A stretch of DNA of 64,000 bases. Origin: Mucilaginibacter rivuli. GTDB taxonomy: Bacteria; Bacteroidota; Bacteroidia; Sphingobacteriales; Sphingobacteriaceae. Made by a program: the position numbers and the translations under genes. The stretch lies in assembly GCF_019391655.1 (NCBI RefSeq), contig NZ_JAHXPQ010000002.1, positions 744,001 through 808,000 on the forward strand, in the 5' to 3' direction. Positions 25,601 to 31,841 of this stretch are shown piece by piece (position 1 is the stretch's first letter; the number at the start of each line of letters is the position of its first letter). The notes under the pieces were generated by a model that saw only the letters and a list, made by a program, of their open reading frames with translations, searched no databases and was not told the DNA's origin.

Positions 25601-26135
25601 CGATACGGTAAGTCAAACCATTAAAGTGAACCCCATACCTGTAGTTAAAGTAGGGCCCGATACATCTGTTTTACTGGGTGGTAAAATAAAGCTTGTAGCT
25701 ACCGCCGTTGGCGATAGTTTGAGTTATAAGTGGACACCTGCTGCGGGTTTAAGCTCGGACACGACACTGAATCCTGTTGCCAGCCCCGCGCAAAGCACAA
25801 CCTATACACTTACGGTAACGGGCAGGGGCTTGTGTAGCCAAACTGCAAGCATTAAAGTTAAAGTATTATTGCCGCCGGTTATCCCTAATACGTTTACGCC
25901 TAACGGCGATGCCATAAATGATACCTGGCAAATTGCCAACCTGAGCGATTACAGCAATTGTACCGTAGAGGTTTATAACAGAACAGGGCAGCTGGTATAT
26001 TCATCAGTAGGGTATAGTGTGCCCTGGGACGGGCGTTACAAAGGCGTTGCATTGCCTGTCGGCACGTATTATTATGTGATCAATCCTAAGCATGGCAGGG
26101 CTACCTTGTCGGGATATATTGCCATTGTGAGATAA
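22614..26135 (+). CDS. T9SS-secreted PKD protein, shorter paralog of the 17441 product
   Basis: The protein has 1173 residues from GTG 22614. Its architecture matches the upstream paralog: signal peptide (VFFNVYPQV), IgGFc-binding-like domain beginning GTDFWLAYMQNIRG, about four PKD domains in the same order (PPVAKFTSRDTLC, then PMPVAKFTYSTPDC, then DVCISDVVAQFSDQSTIAD), an Ig-like part and the type B sorting domain (IPNTFTPNGDAINDTW to the end). It lacks the repeated three-PKD blocks of the longer copy, so the length difference comes from block amplification there. The 64-bp gap to the first gene suggests co-transcription. Both probably use the PorP/SprF-like partner encoded next. Confidence 0.88.
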   Translation: MKYLKIVFTTLLCLVFFNVYPQVNTTNKGTDFWLAYMQNIRGINNTNGPVGMEVYITSDVNTTGSITFADGSAPQNFTVTANQVVDLTIPQSLFLDAAGQFLKGIHITSAKPIVVFAHIHANAVSGATLVLPVTTLGKDYYSINYKQQSNEAIAYSAFVVVATEDSTVVTITPKATLTDNKPAGVPFTINLKKGELYQGLSGTDLTGTRIQSVSVGSSTCKKIAVFSGSSKVFIGCNSGVISSDNLFQQVYPTATWGKNYYTVPLKGRNYDIFRIVLSDPNTNVTLNGTALNQNSFTNGLYYEFNSSTPNIITADKPIQVVQYAVTQGKTINCINDPSDVGDPDMVFLTPVEQTITQATLYSTPKENITRQFINVIIKTAAASTFSIDGVVQTGFSTFGLDPTYSAGQFSVSSGTHNISAGDGFNAIAYGFGNAESYVYAAGANLKDLNQYVQINDPVTNAAVTSGCTAQSFTANVTLPYQTTKLTWDLKNGSATYTDNNPQVVKTTQKGTQTLYQYNYPNPVSYPVAGIYDINVMAFNPNADVCGATATIDLNFSIIDPPVAKFTSRDTLCTADTIMFHDKTDSIANPVIKWHYDFNTGDTSNLRNPVYSFLNPGNYTVSLTAKGATGCVSNVFQKKIHVYPMPVAKFTYSTPDCDTRLVTFTDQSTTAERPITQWVYDFGDGSALQTQTTNAPVNHIFTGAGKFAVKLYNITDKGCPGKTFTDTVNVHPLPVIKVVLPDVCISDVVAQFSDQSTIADKSEAQFTYLWNFGDANSTPANPNTSTAKNPTHAFTNANPANYNLSLTVTSKDGCSSKLDTVFTVNGANPTAAFTVQNPNQLCSSHDVFFVNNATVGFGSVTKIVMQYDLNDPTSIVTYNRPAAGQVFRHTYPVFYTGTKSYTVRMIAYSGGAACVSQPFDVTITLLPVPQVTFAPPGQFCVNAAPADLTPYITQTGATGPAGVFSGNGVSGTIFSPAIAGVGTHTIRYIFTANNACADTVSQTIKVNPIPVVKVGPDTSVLLGGKIKLVATAVGDSLSYKWTPAAGLSSDTTLNPVASPAQSTTYTLTVTGRGLCSQTASIKVKVLLPPVIPNTFTPNGDAINDTWQIANLSDYSNCTVEVYNRTGQLVYSSVGYSVPWDGRYKGVALPVGTYYYVINPKHGRATLSGYIAIVR

Positions 26136-26292
26136 ATTTTAAAGTATAGGCCCGGGGTATGTTTGTTTAAAAAGGAAAAAAACTATATTCGTATCGTCGC
26201 ATATAAAAAGTGGAAAAAATACGTTATAGCTAAACTATACAAAACACTATTGCAGACCGTGAAGAGGATTTGATGCCGTTAATAAAAGCTAA

Positions 26293-27303
26293 ATGAAGAG
26301 AGTTTACTTACTATTTTGTGTTGTTATTTTGGCATTGCAGGCGAATGCCCAGCAAAAGCCACAATACACTCAATATATCTTTTCGCCCATATTGATCAAC
26401 CCTGCGGTAACCGGTATTGAAAACTATACCGATGTAAAAGCAGGCTACCGCAGCCAGTGGACGGGCCTGCAAGGCGCGCCTGTTACCTCATATTTTACCA
26501 TTAACGCGCCTTTGGGCCGCGATTTTATAGAGGGCGATGCCGCAGCCAGCCCTACATCAATGGAAAATCCGCTTGGTCGTAGTTTTACATCAACCTACCG
26601 TGCCGCCGCACCGCACCATGGTATTGGCTTAACCGTAGTGAGCGATAAAGCGGGCCCCATCAGGCAAACCAATGTTGATGCTACCTATGCTTACCACATC
26701 GGTATTTCGCCAACATTAAACCTGGCAGTAGGGGTATCGGCTGGTATTTATAACATCACATTGAACACTGCCGAAGTAACTACAGATGTGCAGAACGATC
26801 CGGCAATTAACGGCGGCAACAATAACCAGATAAAGCCCGATGTTGGCGCTGGTATCTGGGCGTATTCGTCCACTTACTTTTTTGGCGCTTCGGTGCAGCA
26901 AATATTGCCGCAAACCATTACCTTTTCAACCAATTCAGCATATAACCAAGGCAAGGCTGTACCGCACTATTTTTTATCGGGTGGCGTAAAACTTTTCCTG
27001 TCTGACGATGTGACCCTGCTTCCCTCGGTATTGGTAAAGCTGGTTGAACCTGTGCCTTTCTCTTACGATATCAATATGAAAATGGCTTTCCGTGATCATT
27101 TCTGGATAGGCGGCTCATACCGCCAGAACGATGCCGTTGCCGGGATGATAGGCTTTAATTTAGGCTCTTTCATCAGTTTGGGATATTCGTATGATTATAC
27201 TACGTCCAACCTGAATACGGTAAGTACAGGTACCCACGAAATTGTGCTGGGCCTGTTTTTGAATAACAGGTACAATGTTACCTGCCCGAGAAGAAGCTGG
27301 TAA
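26293..27303 (+). CDS. PorP/SprF family type IX secretion outer-membrane protein
   Basis: The 336-residue protein has a signal peptide (LQANAQ) and the family opening QKPQYTQYIFSPILINPAVTGIENY, where the NPAxxG segment is diagnostic for PorP/SprF. The rest is a beta-barrel-like alternation ending in short strands (LGYSYDYTTSNLNT, GTHEIVLGLFL). In Flavobacterium johnsoniae SprF is needed for secretion of the adjacent type B cargo SprB. By analogy this protein should serve the two giant PKD proteins just upstream. It lies 157 bp after them and probably has its own promoter. Confidence 0.93.
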   Translation: MKRVYLLFCVVILALQANAQQKPQYTQYIFSPILINPAVTGIENYTDVKAGYRSQWTGLQGAPVTSYFTINAPLGRDFIEGDAAASPTSMENPLGRSFTSTYRAAAPHHGIGLTVVSDKAGPIRQTNVDATYAYHIGISPTLNLAVGVSAGIYNITLNTAEVTTDVQNDPAINGGNNNQIKPDVGAGIWAYSSTYFFGASVQQILPQTITFSTNSAYNQGKAVPHYFLSGGVKLFLSDDVTLLPSVLVKLVEPVPFSYDINMKMAFRDHFWIGGSYRQNDAVAGMIGFNLGSFISLGYSYDYTTSNLNTVSTGTHEIVLGLFLNNRYNVTCPRRSW

Positions 27304-27372
27304 ATAGCTCAATAACCATAAGCGAGGACGCTTGCGGGGGCGATGGGTTTTATTTACGAAAACAATCACAGA

Positions 27373-28221
27373 ATGAAAGGTATCACCTTTTGCATCATCA
27401 TCATCATCATATTTTTTTTTCATTATAATCAGGCTAACGCTCAATCGTCAATACTGCAGGAAGGAGTATTTGATAGCCGTTATGAAAATGATGTTAAAGC
27501 GCTATGTGTTTTTGGGCCGGTTAAAAAGATTACAGAAATTGACTCAATAACAGAAAGTAAATATAACTCCTATAAAAAAGGTGTTGCATTGGTAATAAAT
27601 GCGATATTTAACAGTAAAGGGAACTATAAAGAAAAATCAGCTTGCAGAGCAGACGGTTCATTAATAAATCGCGATGTTTTTGAATATAACACCGAAGGGC
27701 AATTGCTTATGTATAAGCATTTTACCAATGATGCAGCAAAGCCCCGAAATATTTGTAAAGTAAATATAACATTAAACACTTTGCGTTATGATTATTACCT
27801 CACAGGTTATCTGAGTCCGTATGCAACGTACATGAAAATTTATAATAAGCAAGGAAAGGTAATAGAACGCAGATCCCAATTTCCGCCTAAGCCGTTTGAT
27901 ATCACTAAAAACACGTACGATAAGAATGGGAATATTATAGGCATGTTGGAAGAAGGAAATAAGACTGTTTTAAAATACGATGAAAATAATTTTTTAACAG
28001 AGATGATCTGTATAAACGAGAAGGGGGAAATTTATATACATACTTTTTATAAAAACGATCAGTGGGGTAACAAAACAGAAGAAAAAAGCAGTGTAAATGA
28101 AGGTGATTTTGTAACATCAACGAGTACATACACTTATGACCGTTATCATAACTGGATCACAAAAACAGTTAATTACCCACCTTATAAAACGGTTTATTTG
28201 CGCAATATTGAATACTATTAA
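27373..28221 (+). CDS. Exported protein with YD/RHS-like short repeats
   Basis: The protein has 282 residues from ATG 27373, chosen because a signal peptide (ITFCIIIIIIFFFHYNQANAQ) starts there; an upstream ATG at 27343 would add 10 residues. The mature part has repeated short strands of the type NTYDKNGNIIGM, LKYDENNFLTEM and YTYDRYHNW, similar to YD/RHS repeats. I do not assign a function. A similar protein is encoded at 44069. Its base composition is a little more AT-rich than that of neighbours. It is followed by a repeat element. Confidence 0.7.
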   Translation: MKGITFCIIIIIIFFFHYNQANAQSSILQEGVFDSRYENDVKALCVFGPVKKITEIDSITESKYNSYKKGVALVINAIFNSKGNYKEKSACRADGSLINRDVFEYNTEGQLLMYKHFTNDAAKPRNICKVNITLNTLRYDYYLTGYLSPYATYMKIYNKQGKVIERRSQFPPKPFDITKNTYDKNGNIIGMLEEGNKTVLKYDENNFLTEMICINEKGEIYIHTFYKNDQWGNKTEEKSSVNEGDFVTSTSTYTYDRYHNWITKTVNYPPYKTVYLRNIEYY

Positions 28222-28276
28222 CATGGATTTATGATCGGTGTTTTCACCTCAGCATATTGTCGAGGTAGTGGTACAA

Positions 28277-28483
28277 TGATAACACCAAAGGTGTTCGGAA
28301 GATTTAAAAAAAGTGTTGGCCTTGTGCGATTCCCTCCCAACGGGAGGGTGTAGGGAGGGGTTTATGCGACATTGTATTGTGCAATTACCCCTACCCGCCA
28401 CTACACAATTCAGCCGCACCCTTCCCCGAGGAAGGAGTTTTTATAGTTCTATTAATCTTCCGAACACCCGTGGTGATAACACC
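28277..28483. mobile_element. MITE-like element with 15-bp terminal inverted repeats
   Basis: GGTGTTCGGAAGATT (28290-28304) has an exact inverted copy at 28454-28468. The direct repeat TGATAACACC lies just outside on both sides (28277-28286 and 28474-28483), resembling a target-site duplication. The inside is palindrome-rich (CCCTCCC...GGGAGGG) and lacks a convincing gene. It fills most of the 308-bp gap between the genes at 28221 and 28530. Confidence 0.65.
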
Positions 28484-28529
28484 GAACATAAGCTAAAACA
28501 ATCATTTTTTATTTTTTTGCTTGAACCCT

Positions 28530-29204
28530 TTACTTTAAAAACGGCTCTACCTTGCTTATCGCGAAAGCTAATTGTTCGTCGGGAGTAAGGTCGGTATTAT
28601 CAAGAATGATGGCGTCTTCAGCACGGGTTAGGGGGCTTTCGGCACGGGTGGTATCCTGGTAGTCGCGGTGGGCCAGGCTTTCAAATACTTCTTCGAGCGA
28701 AATATGGGGTTCTTTAATGACCACTTCTTTGTAACGGCGCTCAGCGCGGATCTTAGGGTCGGCGGTCATAAATAGTTTTACCTGCGCGTTAGGGAATACT
28801 ACGGTGCCAATATCGCGGCCATCCATAATAATGTTTTTTGAACGGCCCATGCGCTGCTGCTGCTTTACCATCTCAACACGTACTTCGTGCAGGGCGGCAA
28901 TACTGCTTACGTTTTCGGTTACGGGCATCAGGCGTATCTCGTCGGATACTTCTTCATCGTTCAATAAAATATGTGTCTGGTAATCGCGGGAGTGAAAATT
29001 AAGATGGATGTTTTTAAGCGCCTGGGCTATTTGGTCATGGTTTGTTAAATCGATATTATTGCGCAAAAAATATAAAGTAACGGCCCTGTACATGGCGCCA
29101 CTATCAATATAGATAAAGTGGAGCTTTTTAGCTAAAGCTTTGGCCAGTGTACTTTTACCGCACGAAGAGTAGCCATCAATGGCCACGACAATATTTTTAT
29201 CCAT
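28530..29204 (-). CDS. cmk: (d)CMP kinase
   Basis: The 224-residue cytosolic enzyme phosphorylates CMP and dCMP with ATP for pyrimidine salvage and DNA precursor supply. The P-loop is GYSSCGKSTLAKALA (residues 11-25), followed by the IDSGAMYRAVTL substrate segment, MDGRDIGTVVFPNA and the RRYKE lid region. The length is normal for the family. It is divergent from arfB with only 23 bp between the two start codons, so their promoters must overlap each other's 5' ends. Confidence 0.95.
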   Translation of the reverse strand: MDKNIVVAIDGYSSCGKSTLAKALAKKLHFIYIDSGAMYRAVTLYFLRNNIDLTNHDQIAQALKNIHLNFHSRDYQTHILLNDEEVSDEIRLMPVTENVSSIAALHEVRVEMVKQQQRMGRSKNIIMDGRDIGTVVFPNAQVKLFMTADPKIRAERRYKEVVIKEPHISLEEVFESLAHRDYQDTTRAESPLTRAEDAIILDNTDLTPDEQLAFAISKVEPFLK

Positions 29205-29227
29205 AGGGCAACTAAGATACGAATGAA

Positions 29228-29638
29228 ATGAATTTTACAAAAGAGGAACTGCAAAGAGACGTTCAATATAAAACATCGAGAAGCGGGGGAAAGGGCGGGC
29301 AAAACGTCAATAAGGTTTCGAGTAAGGTGGAGTTGCTGTTTTCGATAGCGGATTCGGTGCTGTTTACCGAGCATGAAAAAGCGCTTATTTTGTCAAAACT
29401 TCAATCGCGCCTGAATAAAGATGGCTTATTACAAATAGTTTGCGAAGAGGAGCGGAGCCAGTATATGAATAAGGAGAAAGCTATTGGAAAGTTGCAGGCT
29501 ATTCTTTCAAAAGCATTGCATCAGCCTAAAAAGCGCAAGGCCAGCAAGCCATCAAAGGCGTCGGTAGCTGCCAGGCTGGATGATAAACGGCGGGCATCGC
29601 TGAAAAAGTTAAACCGCAGGTTTAGTGACAGGGACTGA
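29228..29638 (+). CDS. arfB: Peptidyl-tRNA hydrolase ArfB (ribosome rescue)
   Basis: The 136-residue protein has the release-factor-like catalytic GGQ motif at residues 23-25 in TSRSGGKGGQNVNKVSSKVEL and a long basic C-terminal tail (about 95-136, KKRKASKPSKASVAARLDDKR) that would enter the empty mRNA channel. ArfB (YaeJ) hydrolyses peptidyl-tRNA on ribosomes stalled on non-stop mRNA. The gene ends exactly at the base before the end of the convergent lpxR-like gene. Confidence 0.93.
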   Translation: MNFTKEELQRDVQYKTSRSGGKGGQNVNKVSSKVELLFSIADSVLFTEHEKALILSKLQSRLNKDGLLQIVCEEERSQYMNKEKAIGKLQAILSKALHQPKKRKASKPSKASVAARLDDKRRASLKKLNRRFSDRD

Positions 29639-30595
29639 TCAGAAACGATAAAGTACACTTAACGAACCCCATTGATGCCCCGGTTTATGTACCATTTGTT
29701 TAGTGGTACGTGTTTGATAGGTTGCCGAAACATCCAATATCCAATGCCCGCTAACAAGGTTTGCACCCAATTGCTCGGCTAACACTACCGGTGTTTTATC
29801 GTTTTCTATTTCATCTATCGCGGCATATTTCTTAAAAATACTGCCTTGTATAGTGGCATCATATCCTACAAAACTAATAAGGGGTTTAGCATAGAAAAAC
29901 AGCTCCCGGTTGTTATTATTAGTTGTTTTAGTTGCAGATAATGTACTTTGTGTGGTTACAGAATGGTACAGCGGGTTGAATTTACCAAACCTTGCCGTAA
30001 AGCCGGCTCCTGCACCAATTATGCCTGTGCCAAGGTCGGCATGGGTATTGAGTAAAACATCAACACCACGGCGGCGTATAAGCAGCCGGTTATATTTTGC
30101 CGAGAGGTTTATTTCCGGGTCATTATTGATCTGATATTCCCAACCTTTTGGTGCGTAAAAGTGAAAGGTGTTATGTATAAGATCTTGTACTTGTTCGCCA
30201 ATAGCATGTGGGCCAACTATGCCAAGTTGAGCCTCAAGTTTCAAATTACTTTCGTTATTATAAAGCAGGTTTAATGATGGCGCAATATAGAGGTAACCGG
30301 CAAAAGGCCTGTCAATATATTGCGGGCCTGGCAATGCCGCCGATTGTGGGGTGTATATTTTTTGCCCTAACTCAAAGCCCAATATCTTGTTGCTGATGTT
30401 TACGCTATCCTTAACTTTTAGAGCGCGCCGATAATAAAAAAAATTGCCTGCGGTATAGTACCTGTCGGAACCACGGAATAACAGGCCGTCATTATCAGTT
30501 TTATAGCCCGCTTCGTTTCTGTAAATCCTGTTTTGAGCTATAGTGATTTGTAAGGAACAGACGGATAAAAGGAGCAGCAGTAACTTTAACTTCAT
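29639..30595 (-). CDS. lpxR: Lipid A deacylase LpxR-like outer-membrane protein
   Basis: The 318-residue protein has a signal peptide (ending ITIAQ) and LpxR-family motifs: TDNDGLLFRGSDRYYTAG near the mature N-terminus (conserved Asn-Asp pair and Thr), FELGQKIYTP, DRPFAGYLYIAPSLN, and GPHAIGEQVQDLIH with candidate catalytic His. LpxR enzymes remove the 3'-acyloxyacyl group of lipid A at the outer leaflet. The C-terminal YRF fits a beta-barrel terminal strand. It lies 3 bp after yajQ on the same strand, so the two are probably co-transcribed. Confidence 0.82.
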   Translation of the reverse strand: MKLKLLLLLLSVCSLQITIAQNRIYRNEAGYKTDNDGLLFRGSDRYYTAGNFFYYRRALKVKDSVNISNKILGFELGQKIYTPQSAALPGPQYIDRPFAGYLYIAPSLNLLYNNESNLKLEAQLGIVGPHAIGEQVQDLIHNTFHFYAPKGWEYQINNDPEINLSAKYNRLLIRRRGVDVLLNTHADLGTGIIGAGAGFTARFGKFNPLYHSVTTQSTLSATKTTNNNNRELFFYAKPLISFVGYDATIQGSIFKKYAAIDEIENDKTPVVLAEQLGANLVSGHWILDVSATYQTRTTKQMVHKPGHQWGSLSVLYRF

Positions 30596-30598
30596 TAA

Positions 30599-31090
30599 TT
30601 AGTTGCGCATGTTTATGTATTGCAGGGGCTGGCCAAAATCATCGCTGCGGCAAAGACTGATAACTGCTTGCAGGTCGTCAATTTTTTTTGCGGTTACCCT
30701 AACCTGGTCATCCATTATTGATGCCTGAACTTTAAGGCCGCTGTCTTTTATTTTTTTGACTATCTTTTTTGCCGCTTCTTTATCAATTCCCTCTTTTATT
30801 TTGATCTCTTTACGGATCATATTGCCCGATGCATATTGTTCGTCACCAAAATCAAGCGCTTTTGGGTCGAGTGATTGTTTAACCATGCGGCTGATGATAG
30901 CGTCTTGAATAGCTTTCAGGCGCATATCATCTTCGGTAACAACGGTAACGGTGTTTGTTTTTTTATCAAGTTCAACAGTGCTTTTTGAACCATTAAAATC
31001 ATAACGGTTAAGTATTTCTTTTTTGGCATTATTGATGGCATTATCTAAAGTTTGCGCGTCAATTTTGCTTACAATATCAAATGATGGCAT
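30599..31090 (-). CDS. yajQ: YajQ-family nucleotide-binding protein
   Basis: The 163-residue cytosolic protein matches YajQ over its whole length: MPSFDIVSKID at the start, NRYDFNGSKSTVEL, and AKKIVKKIKDSGLKVQASI with VRVTAKKIDDLQ. Members bind cyclic di-GMP or other nucleotides and have been linked to transcription control in Xanthomonas; the role in Bacteroidota is not established. It is first gene of a probable yajQ-lpxR operon. Confidence 0.95.
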   Translation of the reverse strand: MPSFDIVSKIDAQTLDNAINNAKKEILNRYDFNGSKSTVELDKKTNTVTVVTEDDMRLKAIQDAIISRMVKQSLDPKALDFGDEQYASGNMIRKEIKIKEGIDKEAAKKIVKKIKDSGLKVQASIMDDQVRVTAKKIDDLQAVISLCRSDDFGQPLQYINMRN

Positions 31091-31241
31091 ATCAGGTTTT
31101 TATGAGGTAGCAAACTTACCCATTTATTTTAAATGTGTACAATAACAGAACGCATTATAGTAGTTTTTATGTTAATAACGCATATTCTGATAAATGGAAT
31201 ATGTATCTTTATATGGATATTCAACCTTTTAAAACTTTAGT

Positions 31242-31742
31242 ATGAAAAACAGCGATAAAAAAGCGACACGTAAGCAGTTGGAAACCAGTATTTCGGACAA
31301 GTTTATACATGCCTTAGCGGAGCTTGGGCATGATGCCGAAAAACTGAAACGGGAAGTGAAGAAAGCAAGCAAGTTTTTGGTGAAAAAAATAGAGCGTAAA
31401 TTAAAAGATGTTAAGAAAGTCACTGTTGCCAAGCTGGATTCGGAGCCGGTAAAACAGGCAGTGAAAAAGGCTGAGAAATCATCAGCGACACCCAAAAAGG
31501 ATATAGCCAAAAAAGCGGTCCAGGTTAAAAAAGTTATCGCGAAAGCTACAAAGGTTGCAACCAAAAAAGTTGCCAAAGCGGTTGAAAAACCTGTTGCCAA
31601 AGCTGCCGAGAAAGTGATTGAGGCTAAAGCCGCCCCGGTAGCTAAAGCTAAAACGCCTGCTCCAAAAGCAAAAACAGCCGTTAACAACGTTGCTGCTGCA
31701 GCTAAAACAACCGCGCCAAAAGCAAAAGTTGTTAAAAAGTAA
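31242..31742 (+). CDS. Histone H1-like Lys/Ala-rich protein
   Basis: The 166-residue very basic protein has an N-terminal part (about 1-60) with predicted helices (FIHALAELGHDAEKLKREVKKASKFL) and a C-terminal tail (about 75-166) of Lys, Ala, Val and Pro in AKKAVQVKK / APKAKT-like repeats, as in eukaryotic H1 tails and the bacterial Hc1/AlgP type. It probably binds DNA or polyanions. It stands directly before ppk1, whose product makes the polyanion polyphosphate; a functional link is only suggestive. A terminator lies between them. Confidence 0.85.
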   Translation: MKNSDKKATRKQLETSISDKFIHALAELGHDAEKLKREVKKASKFLVKKIERKLKDVKKVTVAKLDSEPVKQAVKKAEKSSATPKKDIAKKAVQVKKVIAKATKVATKKVAKAVEKPVAKAAEKVIEAKAAPVAKAKTPAPKAKTAVNNVAAAAKTTAPKAKVVKK

Positions 31743-31806
31743 TAAAATGGTTAATTATTTACTTAAGGCTTAATATAATCTTAACATTAAAATAAGCAGA
31801 TTTGTT

Positions 31807-31835
31807 GTCTCGGGCGAAACCGTCCGGGACTTTTT
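31807..31835 (+). terminator. Intrinsic terminator/possible attenuator 6 nt before ppk1
   Basis: GTCTCGGGCG pairs with CGTCCGGGAC over 10 bp (two G-U pairs), with an AAAC loop and TTTTT. It ends the H1-like transcript. Because the ppk1 ATG follows 6 nt after the T run, any ppk1 transcript starting upstream would carry this hairpin in its leader. Confidence 0.85.
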
Positions 31836-31841
31836 CATTAT

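Noticed and set aside
25020..25616. Minus-strand 198-codon ORF in the second giant PKD gene
   Set aside because: It is Cys/Arg-rich from reversed PKD repeats and has no signal or domain. The sense gene is secure.
28313..28588. Plus-strand 91-codon ORF across the MITE-like element and the cmk end
   Set aside because: It runs through terminal inverted repeats and antisense cmk codons, is Pro/Arg-rich without a family pattern, and has no start context. It is a shadow.
31229..31687. Minus-strand hydrophobic ORF
   Set aside because: It is the mirror image of the Lys/Ala-rich H1-like gene, with the same codon artefact.
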